A DNA stretch of 64,000 bases from Acanthochromis polyacanthus (GCF_021347895.1 NC_067124.1:15242521-15306520); one strand, 5' to 3'. Shown: positions 1 to 13,366, counted from the first letter of the stretch. The notes: generated by a model from the sequence alone, not told the origin. Translations and numbers: made by a program.

Positions 1-1374
1 ACTGCACGCTGTCCTTTTTCAAATAAACTTGAAACTGAAACTGAACTGAAGCTTTACTTTTCAAACCTGACAGGGGTTTTTCTTCATCCAAACCGCCCTT
101 TCCCCGACTCCTCGGCCTTAAAACCTAATGATGCCGGCTCTATACTGAGTGTGTTTGGATCAGGCATGTGTGTGAGAGACAGAGAGAAGGAATAGAGGAG
201 ATGGTCCAGACATCTCTCAGTGAGGGCCAGAGGCTGGACCACACAGATAAGCCCTTCACCCCATCAGCAAACAGAAAGGGCTTTGTGGAGAGAGGATAAG
301 CATCCAACTGATTATAGGTTTGAAAATGGAAAGTGTACTCCATACAAACTGACCCTGAAGGAGTAGGGAGGGTGAGCACAGCAGCACTGAGGGGATATTT
401 GGTGCATCCACACCTCAGTGCTTCTTTACCTGACAGAACTGACTGTTGAGTTTATAATCTAACTACCTCTTGTTTTCCTACTGCGTCTCTCTGAGAATGT
501 CAACACAAAAAGTAGTTATTTTCCGACAGCCAACCGTGTTCCTTAGGTGGAAATGTTTCCTCGTGCTACTGGAGTAAAAAATGGCAGCATAATTGGAAAA
601 TCAACTGGTGCTCGAGCAGAAATACAGCAGAAAGATATCAGCGTGTGAGTGACACCTGCACCAAAACCCTGTTATTAACTACATTGAAGAGGTTCATTTA
701 TCTAGGGTATTTGTAGAAACTGATGTCTACTGACATAAATAGAAAAAATGGGCAAAAGGTATACTTCCAGAAGAATGGTGCTGCAGTGTAATTAGATTTT
801 GTCATAAGTAAAAGCTGATTGCTGTCCACTGTTTGTTTTCAGCCACAGTTTCCATGCCTTCTACAGAATGCAACAACAGCTTTTCTGCAAAAACCACTCC
901 AGTGCTTTTGCAATGGCAACCAACAACATAAAGTATATTCAAGCACATCCATAAAGAATGCACATTAGCCTGTCAGACATGATCAATTTCAGTGTTTTTT
1001 TTTATGGAGGAAGTAAAAGGGCGGTAGAGTTTATGATAATACAGAGGCTCCACATCACAGATCTCAGTTTACCTTTTCCTCACAGCCATGAAAGTCCCAT
1101 AACATTAGATTCAACTTCAGAAGATTTTAAATAACTTGAGTTGTTACAGTTTCTAAAATTTTACAAGTTATTTATTTTAGTTTCAGTTTCAATTTTTGTT
1201 CTTGATTTCAGTTTAGTTTTAGGGAGTTTTAAGTGTATGAGTATGTCATTTTTGAAGAATTGACTAGTTTTAGTTAAGTATTTATTTAGTTTTGCAAAAA
1301 TTATATTTTTTTCTAATATTGAAAGCATTGATTTGTAAATGCAGGATGGAAAAAAAATGACATCAAATATTACA

Positions 1375-1440
1375 CACAATACAATAGAATAGAATCACTT
1401 AATTCATCCTCAAAGGGAAATTCAATATTCAAATTGAATT
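1375..1440 (-). repeat. LINE-type 3' tail relic
   Basis: Read on the minus strand this stretch gives a GAATTTCCCTTTGAGGATGAA-like motif followed by a degenerate TTCTAT repeat. That layout is common at the 3' ends of fish L2/Rex-type non-LTR retrotransposons. No coding part remains. The assignment rests on motif memory only. Confidence 0.35.
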
Positions 1441-2789
1441 ATATTACAATATTCAAAATTCAATTCAAATTCAACTGCTATTAATTTAAAAGGTAACATG
1501 TTGTGATATGCCATTTCATTCGGTATTCAATAAATAAATCATTGGCACCCAAAATAAAATCAAAACCAAAACACTGAAGGACCAGCATATAGGATTCACT
1601 GACATCCTGCAACTAAATATCCCTGAACATGTTCTGTTAATCTGATGGCATCTGACAACAAGTTTTAACAATCTCAACGCTTTTTCTAACACTGTTCTGA
1701 TATGATCATGCCTTCACACACTTCACACAATAATCTTACATTATACTCCTGCTAGTTTGGCAGAAATGGTTCATCTGAAGAACCCCTCAAGGACATCTAA
1801 ACAAAGATTTTACAGGATTTTCAGAACTACATCATCAACAGTGGGACAATTAAGGTTTAAATGTGAAATCAAATAAAGGATGCTGCAATGAAGCGTTCAG
1901 TCTCAACTTTAATTAGATCAGGTTTATGTCAATCTGTTGAAACGTTTCAAGGAGATACAGCTACCCTTTCATACAACCTAAAGCAGCTTGTGCAGACTGA
2001 AATCAGGTGATTTGCACAACCAGTCAGAGGTATTCCACCTCTGTACCATGAAAAAGTGCTTGGTTGCTTTGTGTTTAAGGTTGTTGTCCCGTTGTAAAGT
2101 CTCACTAAATGTCATCCATTGAGTTTTGATGGATTTGGCAGACTATAGACAAACCCAAAGCTTGTTTAATTCTCTAAATTCATCCTGTTGCTTCGAATCA
2201 TCACTAGCTTCCAGCGTGCTGATTCAGTTGTCACCATTTTACTGCATGAATAATGTTGCAATGACAGGAGCAGCTGTACAGGAAACATTTAATATCCGAG
2301 TGTTCAATTAGCTTTGAACCATTGCAGTTAGGGCACTTAGCGTTAAAAGCACTAAGTCTAACACACAGCACCTTTAGTTTTGAAGTAAACCTACTCAAAT
2401 TCAAGCTGAGACTTGGCACTTAAATGAAAAGTCCATTACTTCATTCCAAATTAAATATAATAAAGCTCAGAGACTGAAGAACAAAAAAATGTCCAATGGT
2501 CCAGATACCAAAACTTAGCACCTAGTTCTGTCTTACAACAGACTTTAAACTTAACATCATCTTTTTGAATCATAAAATAAAATGAGCTATTATGGCAGAT
2601 TTGATATCAATGCATGCTCCATTTTGAAGTTCCCATTTCAAGACAGTTTACTAGTATGACTGGGCAGCAGCACAAATATACTCTATAAAGATAGTGGGAC
2701 TCTCCGCGAATCCAGAATTTCCTTCGGAATAAACAAGAGTTTCATCTTTTTACAACACCAAGGAACACGCCAGAGTTATGTGATGATCG

Positions 2790-3160
2790 GCATACATTTG
2801 TTCGTCTGTTAGTCTTTCTGTGTGCAACATTACTCAAAAACGGAATAATGGATTTGGGTGAAATTTTCAGGGAAGGTCAGAAATGACACAAGGACCACCT
2901 GATTAGAATTTGGAAGTGATGTGCATTATAGTCTGGATCCACTGATTTGTTAAAGATTTCAGTATCATTGCGAAGTAGCGGCACAGCGTCACTGTAACCA
3001 TGACAACAAGTGAATGCTATGTCAGCTGCCTGCTGACGATTACATGATTATGATCCTGCTACAAATCCACCAGTGCAGACTTATTGGGACTTCTCCATTG
3101 GACATCATACAACTCTGCAGCCTTGCCGGAGTACTGTGCTCTCTGAGTGCTTTTCTTGTC
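2790..3160 (+). repeat. Dispersed repeat shared with 7,611-8,090
   Basis: The segment holds 'gcaacattactcaaaaacgg' and 'gaaattttcagg' near 2,825-2,875 and ends near 3,140-3,160 with 'ctctgagtgcttttc'. The repeat at 7,611-8,090 has the same order: an 'actcaaaaacg' motif, a 'gaaattttgagg' motif, then 'ctctgagtgcttttctagt'. Both look like copies of one fish interspersed family. No ORF is visible and the superfamily is unknown. Confidence 0.45.
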
Positions 3161-3715
3161 TTACCTTACTGACTGATCTTTGTTGTGTTAAAACAATGTT
3201 TTAGTATTCCACGTATATGTCTATTGGCATACAAAATTCAAACAGGAGGCAAAAACAAACTTGAGGGCAGGAAGGTTCATATTTTTGCATTAAATTACAT
3301 AAAAATGATTTACTACAACTGTATCACAAACATCGCTGCATGTCTCTATGGAAGCACGAAGACAGAAAACGTCAAAGGGATCTTCATTTATGGATTTCTG
3401 CTGGAATTACTCTCCAAAGATTTTCAAAATGATTGCCCTTTTTGGGCTGTGGAGCTGTTTCTAGATAAACTCTAGTACCCACCGCTGCAAAGGTGTGGCT
3501 CAGTGATGTGATTTCAAATAATAAGCTAAAAGTATGCTAAAATAATCCCTGTGAGAAAACAGTTCAGGCTTCACTGACACTGGGTTTCCAGTGGTTTCAT
3601 CTACTTTCATGCCAAATTGAGGTTAGCTCATCACGGATTTCTTTTTAAGGTCATCGGCCGCAGGCACAATATTGCCATGAAGACAAACTACTGTCTTCTT
3701 TTTAAATGTATGTTG

Positions 3716-3760
3716 ACTACTCAAGTAGACTGTTTTTGCAAAACAGTCTACCTGAGTAGT
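3716..3760. repeat. Near-perfect 45-base palindrome (hairpin)
   Basis: The left arm begins ACTACTCAAGTAGACTG and the right arm ends CAGTCTACCTGAGTAGT. They pair almost perfectly around a TGCA centre, with one A/C mismatch and one extra T. A transcript would form a stem of about 21 bp with almost no loop. It is shorter and tighter than a typical pre-miRNA hairpin. It could be a tiny foldback element or a replication-slippage product. Confidence 0.8.
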
Positions 3761-4935
3761 ATTAGAGACATTCAATATATTTCAACTAACTACAGTATAT
3801 TGTAATGCAAGGAGACACTAGCAGAATAACATCTAGCAGAATAACATCTGACTGGATGTTAACTTATTTTATGACAACAGACATTTAAAACTCCTGCATT
3901 TTTACAAATGTCCTACATATACACCTATTAGCAGTGTCATATATTTTTAAAAAAATGCTGCATATAGCTGGAAACTGGAAGACTAAATCCCCTGTAAAGT
4001 CACAACACACCAATGCCGTCCTGCTGTAACCTTTGTTGGTACAGATGTTGCTGCTGCCAGCTCTCATATTCCTAATAAGAATGACAAATACGGATTTATT
4101 TTTAACTGTGAATCATGCAAATCTATTCTAGTGAAGTCCCACTATAAAAAAATAGAGCCAGAAATTACACTAATAGATCCCGTTTAATAGTTCTTAGACA
4201 ACAATGGAGCTCTTTGGCACAGAGGAAAAAACTAAATTATGCTTTAGACACTGTCAATACTTGTTAGTTGGACAAATTCAATGTTGGTTTTAGGTTTGTC
4301 ATGAGATTGATTGACAAAAGAAAATTACAGAAAACCAACAATGGTGGAACTGAATATTACAAAATGAAGTTGATCAATGAAAACACATCACTGTGCACTC
4401 TGGTAACTTAGAAACCTGTAAACACTGTATTCACATTTAACTTATTTTTCTTATTTTTTGCTCTTTCTACATATTGATTTACAAAATGTGACTATGGATA
4501 GCAACACTTTCATCTGCAGACTAACAGCAAACATTGCATGAAAGACAAGGGAAAAAGCCATCACTGCTAATGAGCTTAGGACTATACATGACAGGTGAGG
4601 CGACGAGCCGTCTCTCTAATCACGGTTGCATTCCCCTGCTCCTCATGCCTATCTTCTCGCTACACAACAGAATGCATTTAATTAACTCTGACTTTTACTT
4701 TGAATCACTTAGTTTATTTTCTGCAGCAGATATCCTCTTAGCAACAGCACAGTAACACCAGGGTGACCACAGATTCAAAAACGGGTTATTAATATAATTG
4801 GCTGAGGAGCAATTGCACAGCAGGCTGAAAATCCAGAGTTTAAAGAAGAACTTAAACAGCAAGAAAGGAGAGTAACGCATATGCAGCAGTAACCTCTATC
4901 TTAAAGATCGCCTCTAGATATTTTTGAAGATATAC

Positions 4936-5575
4936 TCACTGTGCACTTTATTAGGCTCACCTAAGCACTGCAATGCATAAAATCACACAGGTAGAGGTCA
5001 GAAGCTCCGGTTTATGTTCATATTAAACATCCGAATAGACAACAATGTGATCTCAGAGACTCTGTTGGTGCCAGACAGACTGGCGACTGATCTCCTGGGA
5101 TTTTCACACAACAGTTTCTAGACTTCACTCAGAATGGTGCAAAAACCTATTTAAATAAAAAAGCACCCAGTGAGCAGCATATCTGCAAATGGAAATGCCT
5201 GACTGAAGAATGGTCAGAGAAAAGATACATAGATAACCACTCCTTACAACCATTCTGAACAGACAAGCTTCTCCGAATGCACAACATGTTGAACCTTAAG
5301 GGCAGATGGGCTTCAGCTGCAAAAGCCCATGTTAAGTTCCAGTGCTGTCAGCCAAGAACAGAAATCAATGAGCACAGACTCACAAAAAACAGACAGTTTA
5401 AGACTAAATTTGGCTTCAACAACAGGAATCCATGAACCCAACCTGCCTCATGCCAACAGTTCAGACTGGTGTTGGGGTAATTGCGTGGGGAGTGTTTTCT
5501 TGGCACACTTTGAGCCTCTTAATACCAATTAATCATTGTTTGAATGCCACAGTCTATCTGATTCAGAATCCCAAT
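4936..5575 (+). mobile_element. Decayed Tc1-like DNA transposon
   Basis: The left end carries 'cactttattaggctcacct', the terminal repeat of a common fish Tc1-like family. Downstream sequence follows that family's transposase in order. One fragment at 5,475-5,560 reads GVIAWGVFSWHTLSLL followed by an INHCLNATVYL-like stretch, matching the block after the GGGGV motif. Frameshifts and missing blocks break the frame and the right terminal repeat is not seen. It is an old inactive copy inside adcy2 intron 2. Confidence 0.6.
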
Positions 5576-7610
5576 TATCTCCCTACTATCTTCTACTGGC
5601 CAGTTTTAGTATGATTATGCACTGTGTCACAAAATAATCTAGAAGTGTTTTAATAAACAGAACAATGACTGCATTGATATTCAAAGTGTTGTGACTGAAT
5701 CTGAATCCATATATATGAGTGGATGTGGTGCAATGGCTGGCAAAGCAATGCTAAATCTGCATTAACTATGTAATGGCAACATGGGCCAGAATCTCAAAGG
5801 AATCTTTCCATTATCTTGTGGAACCCATATTATGATGAACTGAGGCTACTGTGAGAGCATCCAGCATCAGCTCCTTATGAAGTGTTCAGTGACAATATAG
5901 AATATAGTAAATACAGTACAGTTCACAGCAAACAGAATCTGATTTTGGTCTTGCTAAGATATAGAAAATGAAAGGATTGTTGCTGTTTCTTTTTTAGGGA
6001 ATTATTTAGAAGGCACCTCAATGCAGGCTCTAATACTTGCACTCTTCTTTCCTGTCTAGCTTGATTGAAGCATCAAATGCAGCCGACATGCACAAACTCT
6101 TGTTAACACTGACAGTACCAGTAAAGATGGCAGTAAGGGACTCATTTTTGCAAATTTACCATAGACTTAAACTATCCTTTCTTCATTTTTGTCTCTGCCA
6201 ATTCACAACTATAATGCAGTGTGATCTTTTACTGCAATAATCATAAAAGATTATAGTGATATCACATTATCCAACACTCAAAATATTTGACGTGTCATTG
6301 TCAACTCTGTCCACTCCCAGGGATTACTGCCAAGTACCAGCTTTTCATCACATTCATACCTTTTTCCAAAGGTACAAATCTTCACGAGTAGGATGGTCAG
6401 CTATTATACTGTATGACTGAGACTCTTAGAACGGCATTGTTTTAATTCATAACATCAATTTGTTCCTTGGGTGAAATAAGGGAACAGATTTACTCCGCCT
6501 AATGGCAAAAAATAAAGAAATGATTATGTGAGTCTGTATAATTGGGTTATAAGTGGGAAAAAAATGCTAAATGCCAATGGAATTTCATCAAGGAAATTCA
6601 ATTATCAGGTATGTTGATCGGCTCTGTGCTCTTAGAGGGATATAAAGAATGCTGCTTTCATTATGCTGACTAGTATGTTGCAGGGGAAACCTAAAAATTA
6701 GTCTGGGTTATTGGCAAACAGTGCACATGTGTTATTTAAAGTTTCACATGACTGACCGCATGAAGAGGTGTGACTCACTCTGATTTCAATGACATATGAA
6801 GTAAGTTTTCCTTTCTCCTGCTCGTAAATGAGTACCGTGAAGACTGTCTCCTGAGATGGAGCACTGTAAGAATGCTAATGAGTCATTTCCTTAATCTATA
6901 AAATGGCAGCAAGCCCCTAAAATTGCAGACTTCAGTGGCTGCCAACAACAGTGTCTCTACAAATAAGTGTTAATTAACATGGTTAGATGCAGCAGTCAGA
7001 GAGCAGTAATGGCATAATGGCCTGACATTTTCAGTGAACACAAGAAAGGAATGAATGGAGAGGTGTGTGTGAATCAGAGCATCTTCAGCTTCCTTTTTGT
7101 GACAGACAGATCCACACTAGATATCTGTCTCGCCTTGCAGTGCTGAATGAGTACAGCTTTCAGTGATGCAGACCTAATGTACCAGGCAGTTTCTATAGAG
7201 CTCTGTTACAGGATGCACATGTTGGTAGCAATGAAGAAATGGAAACTGCTGTTTGTCCGTCTTGACACAATTTCACTGCACATGTGGCTACACAGTGTAG
7301 ACAGTGGATATGTACAAAGTACGAATTAAACAGAAATGGAAACTTTGACCCATACGGTGGATCCGTTATGCTGTTGCTGACATGGTTTAGATCCATGGAT
7401 GGCTTCTTAGGAAGAAGGTATGCTTAGATTTGGAGTAAACCGATGTCTTTTTTAATGAAAAATGTTCTATAAGTCAGTTTAGCTCAGGACTGTGTCTGGG
7501 AAGCTGGTACCACATGTAGGTTTTTCCTTTAGTCAGTCATCCACCTGTATATGGTACACAGCTCCTGGAAACAAGCTTTAATCTAGTCAAAAGACTAAAA
7601 GTTTATTATT
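5576..7610. other. adcy2 intron 2: nothing recognised
   Basis: AT-rich sequence with only short chance ORFs and no splice-bounded conserved segment. No RNA gene or transposon end was recognised. Confidence 0.5.
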
Positions 7611-8090
7611 CATTCATTTATTACTTCCGCCAAGGAGGTTATGTGACACCCGGCGTTTGTGTGAGTGTGTGTGTCTGTCTGTCTGTCTGTCTGTTAGCAA
7701 GATAACTCAAAAACGCCTTGCCAGATTCACATGAAATTTTGAGGGGATGTAGACGATGATAAGAGGAAGAGCTGATTTAATTTTGGTGGCAATCCGGAAA
7801 GGATCCTGGATTCTGGATCACTTTGAATTTTTTAGTATGTTTTATTTATTTATATTTAGTATGTGGTCCAAAATATGACAAAAACATCATAGGTTACTAT
7901 GTCGTCCAACAAATTGGAGCAAGGTGTCCAGATAGCTCATCTGGTTAAGAAGGTGATCCGTAAACAGAACTGTGTCAGAGACGCAGGTTCGATTCCAGCT
8001 CATGATCCTTTACTGCATGGGTTTCCTGTTTTCCTCTCTATCCTTGGCAGAGGTCTGCACTCTCTGAGTGCTTTTCTAGTTTATCATGTC
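7611..8090 (+). repeat. Interspersed repeat with a tRNA-like insertion
   Basis: It starts with 'cttccgccaaggaggttatg', followed by a (GTCT)n run at 7,672-7,694 and 'caaaaacgccttgccagatt'. It ends with 'ggcagaggtctgcactctct' and 'gagtgcttttctagt'. These are the two ends of a frequent fish interspersed repeat, also partly present at 2,790-3,160. A tRNA-like SINE appears to sit inside it at 7,921-8,043. No protein is encoded. Confidence 0.5.
7921..8043 (+). repeat. tRNA-derived SINE-like sequence
   Basis: An A-box-like 'tagctcatctggttaaga' is followed about 50 bases later by a B-box 'ggttcgattcc', the internal RNA polymerase III promoter layout of a tRNA. The body after the B box matches the SINE at 21,600-21,783 in the words 'tttactgcatgggtttcctg' and 'tttcctctct'. 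No anticodon arm or acceptor stem of a functional tRNA is evident. Confidence 0.55.
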
Positions 8091-10525
8091 ACCTGTGCTA
8101 CTGCTGCATCACACAAAAACAGTCCATACAAATGGAATTGCTCTCAGATAAACACTATTTGAATGCATTCTGACTGCTATGAGACTGTATGGTATTCAGA
8201 GGACTCCATGAGATGCAGTCAGCATGCCTGCAGACTGGTGCCTGATAAACGAAATAATAAAAATTATGTATTGATTTAGACAAGTTAATTTCCTGTAAGA
8301 TCATATAGCCTCCAGGTTTTCTTTACACTAGCTGACTGTGTTGTTTTATTTTTTTATTTTTTTACTGCAATGTGACACTGATACATGATCTACTGTGTCT
8401 AGTTCCAGTCAAACACTAGGTAATATTCCTGGTGGCTGCAAATAAAGCAATTGTGGTGACTGTGTAAGTAACGCTTGCAACAACAATTAATTATTCTTTT
8501 TAATTTGATAAATAAATTATTCAGCAAAGTCCACGCCAATCAGTGTTCTTAGTGGGGGAGGATCAGAGACAACTACTCTGATTCTATTGTGTTTTTAGTA
8601 ACAGGTGGCCAGACCTCAAGAATACACATTTTATTATTACTTATCTGATGTCATTTCCAGGGCTTTTCAGGCAGACAAATTTTTTTCTGCCATTAATTGA
8701 GCTTCAGTGAGACATAAAGTAAAAATAGTGGCAACATGTCATTGAGCAATCAAGGACTAAAGGCAGCCTGTTGAAGAATTTAGGTCAGAAATCACAAGAG
8801 ATGACATAAAAGCTTAAGAAGATTTTTTATTTTTTATCCAGGCCAACTGAAGCCCCACAATTATTCAGTCTCATTCTAATTAAGGAGAGAAGATAGTCTA
8901 CTCATCACACTCTCAGATCATAGACATAAATGTCGTATTTAGACTGGAAAGAAGCTGTAAATGTTTAGGTATCAGGTCGAGGCCATGTGAAGCAGAGGAG
9001 AAGTAAGTAAACAAAAGCCAAGTCAAATCTCTCGGGATTTCAGCTATCAGATTCTGCGCTGTTTTCTGGCAATCAGGGAAAATGTCTGACAGGTAAAAAT
9101 AACCAAGTGTAGCTATATGTTAGCTTGTACCTATACACACCGAACTGCACAAAATCACCACAAACATCATCATTCACCACAGGAGAACACTGCTTTTAAT
9201 GGAACCAAGGAAAAAACAGGATTCAGCAACATCAAGAATCAACTGTCCCAGATTTCCGTCTTTGGCAACAACCATGCATTGTACTTTACATTCAAGGTTT
9301 ATCTTTTACGATCAAATAGCAACTGTCTGTAAGTAACAAGAGAAAAAAAACTTTAACCCTTCAGAATTATCTGCTTTTGTGTATAAATTTATCTTTAACA
9401 GGGACAGGTGTTTATCTATATTACAAAATATGGTCAAAAACAATCTACTTCAAATAAAAACGCACACATTTTTAGATTTTTCTGGTCCATATTGAATATT
9501 TCATTCACACATTCACAGAGTGAGTTGCAAACAGCGTGTGAAGCCCCAGGCTAGTGACATCAACAACAGCTAATTGGAGTCTGGAATTGGCGCACCTGGC
9601 GTCCAATCAGTGCAACATAAATCAATTATTTTGAGTTGACTATTCTCAAGAAGCATCTGCTGATGTGAACCTCAGAAAAAAAGAGAGCTCAAAAAAAGCA
9701 GCGTGAGCAGCACATTGTTGGAGCAGCAGCTGCACCTCCGTCTGTCTCCTCAAGATGCATTCAGGCACAGCACTGAACTGCAGGTCACATGCATTTTGGA
9801 AGCACTCAGAGCTCAATCAGAGAACAATTACTGTAGCAAAATAGCAGAGAACAGACAGTAAGCATCCCACGGAGATAAGACCAAAGCACAATGAAGAACG
9901 ATCAGAGATTTTCAGAGAACACACGACGTGTGCATGTCAAAAGGGACAATAACATGGAAACTTTGGCTCAAAGTGAATCACAGTGCAAAAAACAAACCCA
10001 TCAGAAATGCTTTAGAGTAAGCTTTAAAAACTCATTCACAGCAGAAAACCCCAGACTGAGCTTCAGCAGTTCTGTGAGAAACAATAGACCAAAATTTCAC
10101 CTGAATGTTCTGAAAGTTTGATCAGCGCTGTTGAAGACACTTGGTTCTTGTTGCAAAACTGGGTTTAACCTGTTGCAAGTGTTCACTATTTCACAAGTTG
10201 AATGTTTGGATGGTTGTGTTCAACAAAGACATGAAATATTACAACTAATAATGTGTTCTTAGCTTAAGCAAACTCTTTGTGTTGTCTATACGAGAGATCA
10301 AAACACACTTTATGAGCAGCTATAGCAAGAAGGCAGATTTCAAAGAGATTCCAAAGGGTTAAAACACTTTTTTCATGTCAGTTTATTATCTTTTTCCCAA
10401 GCCAATAAATCTCCAATGAAACTGCCAATAAAACACGAGGTACATATCAAATAAATCACTCACAGTGCATCTCGTATTCTTCTAAAACAAATAAATTCAC
10501 CACAGAATTCATCTCAATGTCTTAC
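8091..10525. other. adcy2 intron 2, right part: no gene seen
   Basis: AT-rich intronic sequence between the repeat at 8,090 and the donor of adcy2 exon 2. No conserved coding frame, RNA gene or transposon terminus was recognised. Confidence 0.55.
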
Positions 10526-10723
10526 CTGATCCCATGGGCAGACGATCCCGCCAGAAAACATAAAAAGGTAACCCATGGCAACCAAGCAAGCCCAGATGAC
10601 GAGGGAGAAAACACGTAAAAGCTTCTTGAAGATGGACTCAATGCAGACTAGTACAAACACAGCCAGGAATATAGCCAGTGCCGTGGGTACAGTGATTACA
10701 AAGGCCACATGGTCTGCAACGTT
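10526..10723 (-). CDS. adcy2: Adenylyl cyclase type 2, coding exon 2
   Basis: A 198-base phase-0 exon coding 66 residues. It begins NVADHVAFVITVPTALAIF, runs through CIESIFKKLLRVFSLVIW and ends GGIVCPWDQ. This is the end of transmembrane helix 1 plus the following helices of the first six-helix bundle of ADCY2. It joins exon 1 in frame: exon 1 ends FFASGL and vertebrate ADCY2 continues with E/NVxDHVAF. The acceptor (tttttcag) and donor (CAG/GTAAG) are both good. ADCY2 makes cAMP from ATP at the plasma membrane and is stimulated by Gs and by G-beta-gamma. The cytoplasmic catalytic domains lie beyond the left edge. Whether this is the teleost a or b copy cannot be told here. Confidence 0.95.
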
Positions 10724-11381
10724 CTGAAAAACAGACAGGAAAGAAGATAAAAGCATATGAGACAGACAGAAAGACATGTGGAGAGAATTTAAGACAGACG
10801 TGATTTGTCACAGAAATGAGAATTAATTAGAGAAAACTAGGTTTTAGCCTACGAGAGCTAATTAAAGTTAAGAAGCAAATTTAGAGCGCAGACTTTGTGA
10901 GAAGGCACAGCAAAAGCTCCTCCAGCTCTGTCCTCTTTACATTTATGAAATGTAAAAATATCACTACAACGAAATTAAATGAGTCGTAAAATGGACAAAG
11001 TAGTGGATGAAAATGTAACACAAACATGACACTAAATCTAAACAGTAAAAGCACTATTCCCATTGATTATCTGTTCTAATCTGTAATTACTCTGCTTGCT
11101 GTTCTGTGTTGTCTTCTTTAAAAACGTATTTAGTATACTTTTAAAAAATGAAGCTGCCAGTTATAATTTGTACATATTAAACTAATCATTTCCATAAAAT
11201 TATGTTTTGGCAGGCGTAGGATCGAGGAAACAGACAAACTAAGCAATAAAAAGGTAAAAGGATAAAAAAGAATGTAAAGAACAACTATATTTAATGACCT
11301 GCATCATTTTTTCTATTTTAGACAAATCAGATAGCAAATTCATGAAATATATATTCTGTAAGCTGTGTAGTCCTTCTTTAT

Positions 11382-13366
11382 CTTCTTCTTTTCGGCTTTT
11401 CCCTTCAGGGGTCGCCACAGCGAATCAATTGCCTCCATCTAACCCTGTCTTCTGCATCCTCTTCTCTCACACTAACTACCTTCATGTCCTCTTTAACCAC
11501 ATCCATAAACTTCCTCTTTGGTTTTTCTCTAGGCCTCCTGCCTGGCAGTGGGAAACTCAGCATCCTTCTACCAATATATTCAATCTCTCTGCTCTGTACA
11601 TGTCCAAACCATCTCAGTCTGGCCTCTGACTTTATCTCCAAAGCCTCTAACATGTGCTTTCCCTCTGATGTACTCATTCCTGATCCTTTCCATCCTGGTC
11701 ACTCCCAAAGAGAACCTCAGCATCTTCAGTTCTGCTACCTCCAGCTCTGCCTCTTGTACTCTTTCTTGGCATGAAACGATACTGCTGCTCACAGATGTTC
11801 ACCTCTGCCCTTAGTCTAGCTTCAACTACTCTTTCCCATAGCTTCATCGTGTGGCTCATCGGCTTTATTCTTCTGTAGTTGCCACAACTCTGCACATCTC
11901 CCTTGCCCTTAAAGATGGGCACCAGCACACTTCTCCTCCATTCCTCGGGCATCTTCTCACTGTCTAAGATCCTGTTGAACAACCCAGTCAGAAACTCGAC
12001 TGCTACCTCTCCGAGACACTTCCATACCTCCACAGGTATATCATCAGGACCAAGTGCCTTTCCACTCTTCATCCTCTTCAATGCCCTCCTCACTTCATCC
12101 TTACTAATCTTTGCTACTTCCTGGTCCACAAAAGTCACCTCTTCTACTCTTCGTTCTCTCTCATTTTCCTCATTCATCAACTCTTCAAAGTACTCTTTCC
12201 ATCTCTCCATCACACTATTGGCACCTATCAATACACTTCCATCCTTATCCTTTATCACCCTAACCTGCTGTACGTCCTTCCCATCTCTGTCTCTCTGCCT
12301 TGCCAACCTGTACAGATCAGTCTCTCCCTCCTTACTGTCCAACCTAGCATACAAGTCATCGTAAGCCCCTTGTTTGGCCTTTGCCACCTCTACTTTCACC
12401 TTACGCTGCATCTCCCTGTACTCCTGTCTACTCTCTTCAGTCCTCTCAGTGTCCCACTTCTTCTTAGCTAACCTCTTTCTCTGGATCCACTCCTGCACCT
12501 CCTCATTCCACCACCAGGTCTCCTTATCTCCTTTCCTTCCAGATGACTCACCAAGTACTCTCCGACCTGTCACCCTGATCACATTTGCTGTAGTTGTCCA
12601 GTCATCTGGAAGCACCTCCTGACCATCCAAAGCCTGTCTCAACTCTTTCTTGAAAGTCATACAACACGCTTCCTTTTTCAGCTTCCACCATTTGGTCCTC
12701 ACTTCATCAAGGTCCAACCAGAATTTCTGCTTCTCCTCCAGCTCACATCCTACCTGTGGAGCATACCCACTAACAACATTGAACATCATACCTTCGATTT
12801 CTAGTTTCAGGCTCATCACTCGATCTGACACTCTTTTTACCTCCAGGACATTCCTAACAAACTTCTCCTTCAAGATAACTCCTACTCCATTTCTCTTCCT
12901 ATCTACACCACGGTAGAACAACTTGAACCCTGCTCCTAAACTTCTAGCTTTACTACCTTTCCACCTGGTCTCCTGGACACACAGTATGTCCACCTTCCTC
13001 CTCTGCATCATGTCAACCAGCTCTCTACCTTTTCCTGTCATAGTTCCAACATTCAAAGTCCCTACTCTCAGTCCTAGACTCTTGGTGTTCCTCTTCTCTC
13101 TCTTCCTACGAACACACCTTCCTCCCCTCCTTCGACCAACAGTAGTCCATTTTCCACCGGCACCCTGTAGGTCGACAGCACCGATGGCGGTCGTTGTTAA
13201 CCCGGGCCTCGAATGATCCAGTATGGAAGTCATACATTTGATTGGCATGTTTGATTTGGCCAAAGTTTTACATCGGATGCCCTTTCTGACACAACCCTCT
13301 GTATTTATCCGGGCTTGGGACTGGCACAATAAGACACTGGCTTGTGTCCCCTTGCAGCTACATTTA
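11382..13366 (-). mobile_element. Deleted RTE-type non-LTR retrotransposon
   Basis: A 1,985-base insertion in adcy2 intron 1. It is flanked by a perfect 14-base target duplication, TAGTCCTTCTTTAT, at 11,368-11,381 and 13,367-13,380, so both ends are fixed. The element runs on the minus strand. Its 3' tail reads as a short GAA-rich repeat next to the left duplication, as usual for RTE elements. Coding remnants are described in the next entry. The perfect duplication suggests a fairly young insertion, so the internal deletions may predate or accompany insertion. Confidence 0.9.
11405..13200 (-). pseudogene. RTE endonuclease/reverse transcriptase with two internal deletions
   Basis: The long frame (11,674-13,401) opens with an APE-type endonuclease: LRVGTLNVGTMTGKGREL, then CVQETRWKG with the catalytic Glu, then NVVSGYAPQVG. 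It jumps near 12,697 from FWLDLDEV straight to RTKWWKLKKE, losing the rest of the endonuclease. The linker and the start of the reverse transcriptase follow (KSGKALGPDDIPVEVWK, SVLVPIFKGKGDVQSCGNYR). Near 11,760 a second deletion removes the catalytic core with the F/YADD box. The C-terminal tail resumes in another frame (VAELKMLRFSLGVTR, then LRWFGHVQSREIEYIGRRM) and ends at 11,405. It cannot encode an active enzyme. Such copies are often misnamed craniofacial development protein 2-like. Confidence 0.9.

Larger units (their letters stand above)
1..4929. other. adcy2 intron 2, left part: no gene seen
   Basis: AT-rich sequence with no convincing coding exon on either strand. Because adcy2 exon 2 lies at 10,526-10,723 on the minus strand and exon 3 is not visible here, this should be intron 2. 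It holds old repeat fragments and a short hairpin that are listed separately. The first 50 bases end in a short TGAAAC-like tandem tail that resembles the 3' end of a retroposon cut by the window edge. Confidence 0.6.

Noticed and set aside
11484..13216. Series of plus-strand ORFs of 82-161 aa rich in Ser, Leu and Pro
   Set aside because: Antisense shadows of the minus-strand RTE coding sequence.
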